A DNA stretch of 64,000 nt. Source: Phorcus lineatus (lineage: Eukaryota > Mollusca > Gastropoda > Trochida > Trochidae). The notes beneath the pieces were generated by a model. The model was given only the letters and a program-made list of their open reading frames with translations, was not told where the DNA came from and ran no database searches. The translations under genes and the position numbers were made by a program. Positions within the stretch are counted from its first letter, which is position 1, and every line of letters begins with the position of its first letter. Of the stretch, positions 38,811 to 52,119 are shown one piece after another. Where the stretch lies: the NCBI GenBank assembly GCA_921293015.1, contig OV121091.1, positions 32,906,839 to 32,970,838 of the forward strand. The letters are read 5' to 3'.

Positions 38811-39087
38811 CAAAGGGCTGTAGCACGTTTATTTAAAAAAATAGTTTATTCCAACTATATTATATCCATAGTGTCAAACATCTCATTACTCAACCATCCA
38901 TTCTCGAAGACGAAATTATCGAATGTCCAACAAAACCACTCGCGGACATTTTTGTTTGAACACCTGTTAATCATTCAGGTAGGGAACTGAATTTGCATAG
39001 CTGAACTAAAAATTATACGTTTGTTTTGGAATTGCTTCTTTTGATTAAAAGATCACTTTATTTACTCAACGAAAACGTGCTACTTTA
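38811..39087. mobile_element. MITE of the GTAGCACG type, about 277 bp
   Basis: The left end AAAGGGCTGTAGCACGTTTA and right-end complement TTAAAGTAGCACGTTTTC match the ends of the 57.9 kb element (AAAGGGGCAGTAGCACG). The right end carries TTAA. The interior differs, so this is an old or internally replaced copy. The neuropeptide gene's probable polyadenylation signal lies within it. Confidence 0.68.
39057..39062 (-). terminator. Probable polyadenylation signal AATAAA
   Basis: On the minus strand AATAAA occurs about 260 bases past the predicted stop codon of the neuropeptide gene. It is the first canonical hexamer I see in that 3' flank. It falls within the short element at 38,811-39,087. Confidence 0.45.
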
Positions 39088-39322
39088 ATGTATATTACCA
39101 TATAAACAGTCTTTGAATTCGCGATAAGCGCAAAAAGAATATTAAACGTGAACAACAAAATGAGAAACATATTCTTGTTGATATTATACAATAGTATAAA
39201 TGAATGTATTATTGTATGGAAAAATGCCAATTCTTCGATTTTCTCTTCAAGAAATAAGATTTAGTTTTCATAATCTAGAGAAAATCGCCGTCTCTATCTC
39301 GACAGCAGGGCGTGCATTGTGA

Positions 39323-40724
39323 TTAGTCCGGGTAATCTGCATCACGTCCATCAGATGAGAGTTTGAACTAAAGTCAAAGGATAACTTCACTACTTTAGTT
39401 CCATCATGCACCAAAACATGACCATATCTTAATGAAATTAAATTGAAATAGTCTCTCTTTACATGCTCATTTCTCCCAACCAACCAAATATGTAACAATG
39501 ACGTACTTCAGTGATACATATGTAAATATAATTACAGCTTACAGCTTGGACTGTGTTAAGTGTCTACTTACCATTTCTATCGAGAGATTTTGCGACCATT
39601 GTTGCGAAGTCGATATCTTTCTCTAGTAAATTAACGAATTCCTCTATCGTCATGTATTGCCTGGAAAAGAGAAATTGATATATCGATAGTTTGTCAATTT
39701 CATTTCATAATGATGTATTTAAGTATAATTGCTCATATATGTGAATTACTCCGGTCATACTTATTCGTATGTGATATTTTGATAATATTTTTATGAAACG
39801 AGAGAGTGGATTTTTTTTTATCAAAGGTCGAGGTTGATTATGATACCATTCACGAATGTCTTTTAAAATGTTATCAACTTTAGTGTTTACTCGCTGAATT
39901 ATGTCAAAAACAGCACGAAATAAAAGAGCTACCAGACAAATCTGCAGCACTGCGCAGAAAAACTTAGAAAAGTCAGTCTTACACGTGGAAAGAACAACAT
40001 AAATATATTCCCTCGATATAGAAACAGTAAAAGGGGAACGATAAAAATGAGCACTGCGACTGATAGTCACATGCTTCAAGGTTGAAATTACAAGTTGATT
40101 TTAATATATGATTTGTAATGTCGATATTGCGACTTTCACATTTTCATATTTCTCTTTAGTTAAGCATCAGTTATGAGACATTGATATCAAAACGTGTACT
40201 GACATGATATGAACGACGTTCTACTGCCTCTTTACAATTCTTTAGCAAATTTAAAGCTTTTATTAACTCTTAACGGTTTTTGGAAGATATACTTCTCTGT
40301 ACACCCTATCTATGATATAGCTCTTCTTGCATATTTGTAAATTATTATTCCTTGTACAACTGTGGATTAATATTGTGGAACCATTAATTGATTAATTATG
40401 ATTAATTAGGCGATCATAATACAACGAGAAAATACAACTACATACTAATTTGATCACTTTGACGTAAACTTTTCAAGAATCCATCCAAGAATTCAAAATA
40501 TGAAACAGAACATTTTGAATGTCTTACCTTGATACGGTATTAAGTTCGCTGTCCTCTGTGACCTGTGACCTCTTGCCGTACAGGTAGCCGCCTATTTGAT
40601 ACTTTGCACGAGCGGTCCGGGAACCACGTGTCGCAAGGCGGCGTCCTGATTGGTCGAGAGATCTCCCCTCTGACACATACGCCAAACAAACACATGCAAA
40701 CAGTATAACCGTTGTGTAGCCCAT
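39323..40724 (-). CDS. Neuropeptide prohormone, three coding exons (bombesin/GRP-like layout)
   Basis: Coding exons on the minus strand are 40,724-40,528, 39,660-39,572 and, less surely, 39,336-39,323. Junctions: donor CAAG|GTAAGAC, acceptor CTTTTCCAG|GC, donor AATG|GTAAG, acceptor GCAG|ATTACC; phases 2 and 1 fit. The ATG is in a strong context (CAACAATGG). Predicted product is 99 residues: signal peptide 1-20 (hydrophobic core VILFACVCLAYV), G-R-R at 27-29, then AKYQIGGYLY (40-49) before G50-K51-R52, so a secreted C-terminally amidated decapeptide if cut after R39. Residues 53-99 form an acidic, probably amphipathic tail with EEFVNLL. No cysteines after the signal. The single amidated peptide, monobasic cut and tail resemble bombesin/GRP prohormones; other families are possible. 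An alternative last acceptor at 39,368 changes only the last few residues. Confidence 0.75.
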
Positions 40725-40733
40725 TGTTGATTT

Positions 40734-40738
40734 TCTGA
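40734..40738 (-). other. Splice acceptor in the 5' untranslated region
   Basis: Directly upstream of the neuropeptide start codon the minus strand reads ACTTTTCAG|AAAATCAACAATGG. This is a good acceptor and implies at least one noncoding upstream exon. The exon base after the AG is 40,734. Confidence 0.6.
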
Positions 40739-41907
40739 AAAGTATAAGAATTGAAGTCCTTAATATATGGAAAGCAATCGTTTGCTAGATGAAATGATAC
40801 GGCCGTAATTTACGATTCAGATCGAAAATGATAAAGAGATAAATGATAAGAATTATAGTGCAGAAAAGATTTGTCATTTGATTCGGTATTGCTAAAAGTA
40901 TCATATTTCGTGCTTGATTGTGATAAAGAACTGACATAACAATCTCTTACGTGTTTTTAAGTCAATATCTTTCGAGTAAAGCCAATCGACGTTAGTGACA
41001 ATGTGCAATTCAAAACATGTTACTAGACAAAAATAATCAGGGATACATGAAAATTCTGAAATTATAAATAATTACTTTTTGCTACCTTGATCACCCGATG
41101 AACTATTTATCTCAAAACTTATATATTTTACAATAATACTGTATGATCACAAGCTAATTTGCGTTTATGATGCATTACAGAATTGCAAACTTGTTATTTT
41201 AAAGTCAACATATAATTTGTCTCTGTGAAAACAGGCATTTCTGATCAATGAACCCTCCCTTTCTTCATTTGGATTCCTCATATCATTTACTTTTACTATT
41301 GTTTACACATTTACCTATAAAGTGTATTATACTGAACTTATTAATACCGGACCTAATCTTCATCTCGTAACTATATCGCATATTCTTTTACCATTCATTT
41401 TACGTTTGTTCTTAAAATCGCAGGCTTAGATTTTTAATGCTACTGGTGATTATGATGAGCACTTTGGATAAGATAATAACCACAGTTTATACATAAATCC
41501 ATGATGTGAAATAATTTGATTTCAAATTCTTTAAAATTTCCGCAGAAACAGATTTACATAATAACATCGACTTTAAGAGTAATTAATAACAAAACAACTA
41601 TATATCAACTGTATATGTTCTTTAACAACCTGCATTAGCCAACTATACTTGGTGGTGGGAAGTAAACAAAGTCCCCTTTCAATTATGAAGGAGACTATAT
41701 CCTCTTGACCACGAGTCTGCAGTCTACGGTCCGTGACTGTATCCATAATGGCGCTTCTGAATACCCGTAAAGCCTGATGACTAAGAACAAAGGGCAAAAT
41801 CTATGGGCCCTATGTATTATAAATTTTCATCGTCCACTGATTTATACATTGATTTGATTGTGTGCTGGTCTGATTAATTGGACAGTAGAAAGCACAAGGA
41901 AAGTCCC

Positions 41908-42235
41908 ATGAAAGGTTTTGTTCTTGAATGCGAAGTTTTATCACTTTCATCTTAACATTTTTGTAAAGGTTTTGTTCTTTAAAGCTAAGTTTTATCAGTT
42001 TTATCTTTACATTTCTGTAAAGGTTTTGTTCTATAAACCGAAGTTGTATTAGTTTCATCATTACATTTTTTAAAGGTTTTGTTCTATAAAGCGAAGTTGT
42101 ATCAGTTTCATCATTACATTTGTGTAAAGGTTTTGTTCTATAAAGCGAAGTTGTATTAGTTTCATCATTACATTTTTAAAGGTTTTGTTCTAGAATGCGA
42201 AGTTCACGGTATCAGTTTCATCTTTACATTTTTGT
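41908..42235. repeat. 54-bp tandem repeat, six copies
   Basis: AAAGGTTTTGTTCT recurs at about 41,911, 41,965, 42,019, 42,072, 42,126 and 42,178, spaced 52-54 bases. Each unit continues with GAAGTT-TAT-AGTTTCATC. A minus-strand open frame through it (repeats of FIEQNLY / FKEQNLY) is a product of the near-multiple-of-three period. Confidence 0.9.
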
Positions 42236-45200
42236 GAATCATCACTACGACTTCTTCAGATAACTGAACTTTTAAGGTGACGAATAGAGAGATAATACAT
42301 AGAGCACAGTCCGTATTCTTTATTTTTGATATAAATCACTACTTGGCCCCAAAAATAGGATTTAGAAAAGCGCAATGATTATTCATTATACGAGTGTTTT
42401 CAATAAAGTGTTTTATGTATGTACCGTACAATTTGCGATTATTTGCATTCTCTTTTTGAGTACATGTATTTAAGTCCTGTTTTGATGAGCACATCGTATA
42501 TATTATGTTAAATTTTATTTTTCAAATAATTTCATCTTAGAACTTTCCTTTCAGCGTAATTTCCGTTCTACTTTGCTTTGACTACTAAAACATCTGATTC
42601 TGACATAATAGTCACACTTGTCCTAAACTCGTTGGTAAAAAGAAATTATAACATTGCGTTTGGCAAAGAGAACTCCTTTTATATGAAGTTTGCCATAGAG
42701 TCCTCTGTAAAACTTCAAACGTTTTCTTAAAAGCACGTAAAACAACAATTCGTGTAATAATCTCCATGTATACCTAATTGACACACATTTCCTTTTTCAG
42801 TTAAAGCTAAGTAGCCCCAACATATCGCTTAAGCCTGAGTTTCAATTATATTGAACTTTGTCGTAATTGGTTCATGTCACACAACAATTCGAAGCGTTGA
42901 AAAATTCGGTCACAGATAGTAAAGTTTGGAAAAATGATCAGGTTTGCTTAATGAATTACTAACAATTGAAATGAGCCCAACCTCTGAGAAACGTGAATGG
43001 AGTTGGAAGTGCATACATGTGTATGCAAAATCGCTGAATTTTTAAGTCCTTCTCCTGTTTTACTTTTGCATATTGATATACATATTGAATGGGTCTAAAT
43101 GATAGTATAAAAACACCTGAATTTTATACAATAGGACGATATGATTTTTTATACAATGTCGAGAAAACTTACCATCTTTGAGCTATTAATAGTTTTTATT
43201 AAGTGACTTTCTTAATTAAAAAAAGATTATTTTTTGGTAAATAAACGTCATTTAAGCCTTATGGAACTGATGCATAACGTGTACATTATGTACATTACTG
43301 TTCATCGTATTCAACTATGCGTATGAAAGAATAACGATACTACAAAACACTAAAGAAATGACGCATTAAACGATCATTGAAGCTACTACCTTCCGATCAG
43401 TCAAAAACAATTTTTGGCACGAGTAGGAACTTTCGGCAAATACCAATCGGAGGATTATTCAAGTCAATATGTCTTGTTTTAACCGCTCAGTCGTCTTTAA
43501 AACGAGTTTTGAATACCTACTTCTAGACAGGTTTCACTAACTGTCTAAATGAACAAGACAGCAGTTAAATATTAACGTTGATTATTCGGAAGCGGAAGCT
43601 CACAAACTCGGTTTCCCATTTCATTCCATCCACCATTTCAAAATGTCTTTCAAAAAACCGTATTTTCTTAGTGGGTAAAATTTTAACCAATTTGAGTTGA
43701 AATCGCCATCATATTAATCAAAACGAATAAAAACTCTCGAAAGGTTGAATTTTCATATTTCCTAAACATTACTAAGCTATTCCCAACAATCATAGATCGT
43801 TTAACTTTACACCTTGCTATTACTAAAACTGCAATTAAAGATCACACAAGGGACTGCCATCAATAAACTTCAAAGGAGTACTAGATGCATCGTTCTCCGT
43901 GTGATATATTAACACAACTATTAAACCAATGTATAAATAATTGAAAGTTGCTAGTAGAGTTATTTGAGATACGTTAGTAATTGCTTACTCTATCGATTTT
44001 ACAGCCTGTCAAATACATTTCAATATTATTTCGGAAAAGTTAAACGACCCATAAACAATCTCTTGAAATATTGATTTAGTACATTTGGCAATAAACGACC
44101 CCTTAAGCGCATAAGAGCCGTTTGATGGAGTGAACATCATTATTAAATAGTGACTATATCTATATACATTCTCGTCGGAGTTGTTCCTACTCGTGGTTGT
44201 GTTTACTTTATTGACATACAATGATTGCTAAACGGGTCTGATCTTGATATCATCTATATAGCAACTATTACTTGTAATTAAGGGGGTACTCAAATGTAAT
44301 CTCTGAATTAATGATATATTCAAGCATTGAATATGGCACTTGACGATATAGATGATAACATTCACAATAAACTATAGCAACAACTTGATTAGTTGTCATT
44401 CAACTTAACAAATGTTTTATGATAAGGCTATACAACAATGCAAAAATGAGATAAGAGATTATCTTATTTTCCGATTGAATCAGAATATCATATTTGATCC
44501 ATTCTGCTTCAAAATTGAAAATTGTAGGTAACAAAGATGTCGCGACTTAAACCAACATCGCCTTTTTGATGACCTAGTGTTGTAATACGCTTTTAAATTC
44601 TATCATTTGTTGTCTTAACGTTGATTCAAGTGAATGCAAATGTCCTTATGAACTTGCTGGACGTAGGTCTTACTCGCAATGCTTACCTCTGACTTTTGCA
44701 GCCAATTAGTTTCCCAAATCATTTGTAAATTTTGTCGATTTAAAGGTGATTTCACATAAAACTCCCAAAGTTTTTATTCTGAAAACTAAATCCCATGCCT
44801 TTTGACGATTCAATCCTTTTTCAAAAGAAATCAAATTCACCATGATGAATACCACTTTTTGCAGACATTGAACATTTTCTTTGATTTGTAGTAAAGTTCA
44901 AAAACACCTGTATATCAAGAAATAGCAAGGACAGCTTGGACGCTAAACTCATGCTGGGTTCTTTCGTCTGTGCAGTTTACTTTAATAGTAATCAAAGGTT
45001 TCCTTTTAAGGTTATCCTTTAGTTTCTCGAGAGAGCACCAATTATGACAGAATGAAACGATGAAAAGAAATTTCCAATATGTGACATTTTGTACTTGTAA
45101 GAAGCGTGATGGTTATTCTCCTGACACAACGTAAAGTCTTTTGAGTGAACGCACAGGTCGCCAGGTGTATCTACGTGTATGCGTCCATCATGGTAAGTGT

Positions 45201-45447
45201 CATATTCAATCGGTCTTGCGGGGAAGATAAGGTCTCGATTATTGTATAAAGTTGACAGTAGGTTAAATTCAAACTTATTTGATACATATCATATCTTTCA
45301 TAATTCAGGCATATTTATATACATATATATAAAATTGAAATTCGGTTGCTTCAAGTGTACAGTCAGCATATATTCAAAAGATTATAAAAGGAATAACAAC
45401 GCTGATTTCCTCCTACATATTTCAACTTTATCCTCGTGGTGGTTTGC

Positions 45448-45483
<36 letters not shown>

Positions 45484-48400
45484 TTTTCCTTAGGCTTGAA
45501 TTTCTTTATACTAACCTGATTCTCATTTAAATTCTACTTGATATGTGTTTTATTTCGTTGAGTGTGAGAAAAACAATACATGCATTGGCATTTTACCAAT
45601 CAACCTAAATAAGTCGATCTATAATTAAAACGATGGCACTTGTTAGAATCATCTTATGGTCTTGAATATATAGACATTTAATCAAAATGCATTAGCATAA
45701 TTTTGTTGAGTAATAACAGCTGCTTACATTCAGGATAACAAAGACTTGCTGTTTGTCTAACATCGTGAACTTTGATGTTGCGGTTGAAAAAGCAAGTTGA
45801 AGCTGCTAATTATCTGTGGCTGATGTGGAGTGCCACGAGAGTCTAACAAGACACATACATTAAAGGCATATGTTTGGGGATATGAAGGGTTCTTCAAGGA
45901 TTCAAGTAGTCCAGGAATAAACCTAAATTACTTTTAGTAGCATAAGTAACTTAGCATAAAGATTAACATCTTGGTTACACATAATGACTTATTATGGAAT
46001 TTTTATTTAGTAACTGTTGCACGATTTTAATAAACTGAAAATGAATTCGAGTAATTTGACGTCTTTCTGTTAGAAAAATGTTGTAATCTTTCAAGATTTT
46101 GAATGATTAGTTCAGCCTTTAATGAAGAGGATATTCCGTTGGCTCATTTTGATAAACTGTTATTTCATATGGTAATATTTACACTTTTATTTGAAATGAT
46201 AGCAGAAAATTTTAATTATCAATTATATATCTTAACAAAAAGTTCAATCTGTACCGCTTGACTAATTTAAATAATAATCATTTTTGCTATAATTAATGTA
46301 TAATTTCACAGTTTTTGAATAATCCTTTGATATGATAAAGGTTGTTGCAAGAACGATGCATCTGTCATCTACGGCATATCGGTTCATTATTCTCCATTTG
46401 TCAGAGTAAATGAACTGACAGTCACGTCCATACAATGGCAACATGAGCACACACAGAGAGTGGATTAAATTGAATCTGTGTTTGCTGTATGAATAAACGA
46501 AGCTGCATCTGTAAAGAGCTGATGCATCCTCATACATTGCTGCTGACCAATAAGCAATACCATGGTTTAATCTCAAGAGATTCATTTGAAAAACATGCCA
46601 TTTGATACTGGAATCCCATTTCTGATAAAATATCTAAAAGTCTCATGAATTTTCGTTAAAATGGTAATTTCGCTCAGGAGACTTGGAGGTTTTGACTAGG
46701 TAAATTTGAGTTACAGCTTTAATATAATTCAAGTTATTGGTGTATGCTTCAATGTTATCTTTAAAAAGATTAAGGTTTCATTCTATCAACAAAATCATTA
46801 TTTATTTGCTATGAAAAAGTGCGTATTCCTTATAATTAGCACTGCATTATTACAGTATTTAACCAGCACCATTTAATGTCATATTATAGCAGAGTGATAG
46901 TCATACACTGCTATGTTTAAATTATGACATCATTATCGTTTTTACTGCAAATCATTGTAAATCATCTACTTGATGATGTCGTGTCATTTATTGAACATCT
47001 TGGCTTTGTTGGAAACCAACTACAAAACTACATTTCTAGAAAATTTCGCTAAATCTCTTAAGAGTTTTACTTGTGTTACATTGTTCATGGATTATAAAAC
47101 ATTTTTAGAATTGTTTTATTCGATTCTATACATGTCATTTTATTTGATGGAACATTGTTTTTGCGTATCCTTGGCTCCCCAATTGCTAGCGAATGTTCAG
47201 TGAACTTCAATATGATAAACTGAACTGAGTATGAATTGCATAGTTGTCAGGTATCAAATTCAACATTGCAATGTCAACGGTTTTCATTGCTTAAGCATTG
47301 TCACACTAGATTACCAAAGCAATGTTGGACAGTCTCCGAACATTAATCAACGTCTCTCAAGACGAACATTATGCAAGTTCGGTCAATACCCATTTTGCAT
47401 TTTTACAGTTGTAAATACTACTATGTTTAATTGTTGCTATAATGAAGTACGCACGCGTTTCCTTCCAAGAATTCACGATAATGCTTTACACAGAGGTCAT
47501 AAAGGTTGTTGATTAAAATCCTTTTTACAACTATTGAAGAATATAAATTGCCATGTGACAGGGTTTGCTAAATATTCGATATTCAGTGCAGTTTAGTAAT
47601 ATCAATATTTGACAGTTTACAACAAAACGCACTGTCGTTACACTGGTTATTACAAGCAATACATTATAAATGTCTATTCTGGGTCACTATTGCAGATACT
47701 TCCACTATGACCTGCTATTTCAGCCTACAATGTAAGTGTATTAACAGAGCTGCAAGGATACCCTGATAGCTATCAGGTCACATGCCTCGTATCGCTGACG
47801 GCTGGCTATTCACTGCTATTTTTAGCTTGACATTTTGTCAGCAAATGAAAAGTCGTTATGCAAGAAGAATGAAGCAAACACTTGTATTTCAACGGACTTG
47901 TAACTGGGTAGAGCCGCTGTTGCTAGATGTGAGTCGTTCCTTTGGCTGGATATGTATAAACAATGATGCATTTTGAAAGTTAGATATCGGATAGTGTAGA
48001 AGCTCCTGTTGAACAATTTCTAAAATATCGTTGAATATCGACAGAACATCTACTTCGAATCGTAGTTCACTCATGTTTGTTACATATTACCTCTACTTTA
48101 TGCTTCTACATGCTCTTTACCAAAGAAGACAAAAGACTACAGAAAAATGAAGTTTAACAATAATGCATTGAATTCAGGAATAAGTTGATATGGAAAATAA
48201 AAATATCTTAATGAAGAGGTTGTATTGACACAGAACCGACAAAAAATATGTTTTGTTGTTGTTGAATAACCCCAATAAATTTCGAAAAGAACATTGTATC
48301 CTACTTTACTATGTACTACACGGCTGTGGTCTATCAATATTGAAGTACAAATATGGGAATTTTTTGCGATTTATCTTTATGACCAAGGTAGCAATGCATT

Positions 48401-50179
48401 TTAGTCACTGAATACGTTTAACTGTTCAAATTAGTTAAACACAGTTGCTACAACCTCCACCCTTCTTGAACAAACATCCCTTCCCACAGAGGTTATCCGG
48501 ATCATTTCTTCCAAAATCTTCTTGGTTACATGTGGATTACTTTTTAGTTGTGAAACCATTCAGCATTCTCTCTTTTCCCGTAACCTTTGTAAAGACTGGT
48601 GTTCTCTATTTGTTACAAGACAGAGGTCAAACGAATATAAGAACGGTTGTAAGAGAAACATGGCCAAATTGTAACAGAGGTCACTAGTAAAAAAGACTGG
48701 GAAGGGCATAGTAATCTCATAATTATCATTTGCATTAGATGGACATATGCTTGAATTGAATACAAACGCTATCATGGACTTTAGCCTTGAGTGCTTCTCC
48801 ATGTGGTTGAATATACAAATTTACAAAGAAAAGGATTACAAACCTTGATAGTTATCATCGATCAAGAACCGCTTGTAAAAATAATCGTTTATGTTTTTAT
48901 GTTTAGGTCATATATCTGACGCAATAGTTATCCAGACAATGCGGCAGCACCAATTGCGTGAATCAAACAACGTGACATAATCATATTGATGGCAATTATT
49001 GTTAATAACATGTTTTCTAACAGAATGTTTGAAGCCTTAGGCTATCTGGAACTGGAACCTGTGTATTTCTGTCACGGTGCTTCCAGAACAAGCAATTGAT
49101 TATATGAAACATGATACACACAAATGACAGGAGTATCTTGTTTTAAACAGTTAAATACACTGCCTTAGCCACTGTGTGGTTTGACTAATTTAGACAATTG
49201 CGATGTCAAATTTTTCAGGATTCAAATCTATTTTTGGAAGTTTAGATGGTGTAGGCTGCAGGATACATGCTGTCATTAATCGAATTCTAACATTTATTTC
49301 TGGGGTCTAAATTTGAACACTCAAATTACCGTTTAAGAAAATGTATTAAAATGCAAATTCGCATCTCACTCAAGGTTATGATCTGATGTTGAGCCATTAA
49401 CTGATACACCCAATACAAATTTGACATTCCAATAAGAATCCTACATTTATCAAACTTGCACGTCATGGTCTAGACATTGAAAATATCATTGAAAGTACAC
49501 TTTTACGCATTTTGATTTGCGAAAGTCTAATTTTATCATTTTTCATTTCATATTGTGTCCCAATTTTTTAGGAATTTGGACATTTTGGAATATGAATAAA
49601 TATTTATTTTTCTTGGACCACCTGACTGAATATTAACTATACAAATACAATATACCTAACATAGCTCGTTCCGTTGATATAATAACAAAGGGAGAACCTT
49701 TTAAAATATGATACTAAGTTACCTTACAATGCAGATTTCAATTCATTGTCATTACTATGAATCTACATTTACACCCATATCTCATACAATGGGATTTCTT
49801 TGAACGCATTCTGCAATTTGTAATATATTTTTCACTTTAAGGTATTTATTAAAAAGCGATATACCTACTAAATTGATGGTTGGATGTTTTAAGTTACTGT
49901 ATCAAGAAAATTAACAAAATTAAAACAGTATTTTAGGCTTTGGATTCTGAATTTCTTTCAATTAAAATGTCTTAGGACGAAGTAAGACTTTAGCAATAAG
50001 ACTTGGAGAGGTCAGAAAATAAAAATTCTTACAACTACTATTTCTTCACGAATAAGGAGACAGAAAACGCATGATTTCTCTACAAAAACAATTAAATGCG
50101 TTTTCTTCAGCTATTTTTTCAATTAAATAACATAACAAAAACTTACTCTAGAATAAATGAGTTTCAATTCGTGTTTTAC
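42236..50179. other. About 8 kb without recognisable gene; probable intron
   Basis: If the upstream exon near 50.2 kb is right, this is the first intron of the neuropeptide gene. It includes a (TA)n run at 45,449-45,481. Minus-strand frames at 46,262-46,585 and others lack domains and splice context. Confidence 0.4.
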
Positions 50180-50590
50180 CTGAGTGTCCTAAGTGTCCTT
50201 CGATTCTTCTTGCGCAGCTCTTAATCCTTTAGATAAAATAAAAGAGAAGACTTTGGCTATCCCTTCCAGTGTGTTGTAGATTCCTTGACCTCTTTCAGAA
50301 CCCTCGCTCGTTGCTAGCTCTTGTTGAGAAATCGCGCCGACTCTGAACTCTAAATATCATTGGACGCCAATTTATGTGTAGGGAGCTTCCACTTTGATCT
50401 CACCGCGCCTACACAACCATGTACGTCGCGTGCAAATCACGAGACAATATGAGGACCCTCCTCTTTCCATCGAATGAAATATTCATCCATCAACCATCAG
50501 GGGACTAGCTACAACACCACTCGAGAATATCAAAAACTGCAACACATGATTACACATCAAGTGCTGAGTGGTATTTAAGTATCCTGACGG
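50180..50590 (-). promoter_or_regulatory. Candidate promoter and 5' noncoding exon of the neuropeptide gene
   Basis: On the minus strand, CACTCAG|GTAAAAC at 50,180 is a good splice donor. Upstream of it the sequence is notably richer in CpG (GGCGCGGTGAG, TCGGCGCGATT) than its surroundings. TATA-like words occur on this strand as CTTAAATACC (about 50,570) and CATAAATTGG (about 50,370). It could supply the untranslated exon that the acceptor at 40,734 requires. Nothing but position and base composition links the two. Confidence 0.25.
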
Positions 50591-52119
50591 TTTGTGTATG
50601 TAGTTTGTTAATGTGTTACGCTGACTACCCAGCCATGCAGCGCCACTGGTAACATTGTTAACGCTCTTGACTTAACTTTAGCCAAAGATTTGCCGAACGC
50701 TTAAACTCCTTGTCGTGTGTGGACACTGCATTCTGAAGTGCTTTAAAGAACCTCTGTTACTTGTCTCACACTCTGCTTCAAAGTGCTGATTAAAAGGTTT
50801 GCTTAAACTTCGTTGACAGAGTCCATCGGAAATCTTTATACTTTTCGCTTCTGAATTAGAATTACGACTAAACGATTTTCCTTGTAAGGTTTAATTATCA
50901 ACTTTTGCTGCAACTTGTAACATAAAGCATTCGGTAACCTTTATGAATTGAATAATATATGTTAATATCACATTAACGTTCCTACTTTTAATATTGATTG
51001 AAGGATTTGGAACTATTTCATTTCGTCAGTTGCTAATGTTAATAATCACCGTTGTCGTTTTGAGAATGATAATCATCAAATATAATATACTCTATTGGTA
51101 TGTCATAATGTGTCATAGCAGATTCTCTTGACTTAAATAAGTCTTAACGTCAAATAAGCCTTGATTTTAAAAGACAAAATAAATTCAACATTTGTTTGTT
51201 GTTATGATTCTTACAACATTTCCTTGTCTAAAACATTGCTACGTAACCCTTAACGCATAGACATTGATTACAATTAAAACGCTATCAAAATACAAGAATC
51301 ATTGATGTATATTCGTCATTCAAAGAAAAGTGTAGTTGCTTCTACAAGGTAATTGTTTGGATGAAATCTTCTTCACCTGATGATTTGACCAGTAGAGAGT
51401 CTGATAGGCCGTAACTTAGCTATTAAGAGGATGACATCAAAGCAAATCTTTTAAACAAGCAGGTAACAGGGCAGGTGTGCTATACAGAAGGTTATTTTAA
51501 CGGCCATTTAACTCATAAGGGGTCCTTTATCATATTACGTCTTGGTGATAATAAAACCTTTTCTGAATTTCGTCCCAATCATTTGGACAATTTTGAATAA
51601 ATCATACGACACGAATAATACAGCTTATAATATGGGAAATAAAAATCACCTGGAAAGTCCATACATATGTACATTACAAACATCACTTTCATAGCATTAT
51701 TCTCTCTAATTGATAAAATGACATGAGGTATTCTTGGAACCTGGAATGTTTTATGCTTTTATATAGGTGCAGTTTTATGTGTAGCATTCAATGTACGGAG
51801 AGTTTGCACATACATGTTAACAGTGACTTGTCATTAGACGTTGCTAAATAAAACTAACAATAGGACAAGTCACATGAATTATGGTCCGTTGTAAGGGATG
51901 TTGATCAGGTATTTGGACTATGAAGAGTGCTTTGCAAGTTAAACATGAGTAATAATTATTTCAACACACACATAGTTTAATGTTGGAAGGTTATCAATAG
52001 TCTAAATAAAATGTCTCCTGACCACTTCTCACATACACTGACTATTCGCACAATGTTCACTTCTGTTGATTACATGATATGAGTCCTAAATCTTAATTGT
52101 TCACAGGCAGATAAACAGT
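50591..52119. other. No recognisable gene
   Basis: No coding region, RNA gene or element ends seen. Confidence 0.4.

Noticed and set aside
39705-40079. 124-codon minus-strand frame between two neuropeptide exons
   Set aside because: It lies wholly in the predicted intron, has no domain or signal peptide of note, and the flanking splice sites skip it.
41810-42061. Repeat-containing protein frame with FIEQNLY / FKEQNLY
   Set aside because: It arises from the 54-bp tandem array, whose period is divisible by three; no start context or splice sites.
46262-46585. 107-codon minus-strand frame
   Set aside because: No recognisable domain, AT-driven composition, no splice or promoter context; probably chance.
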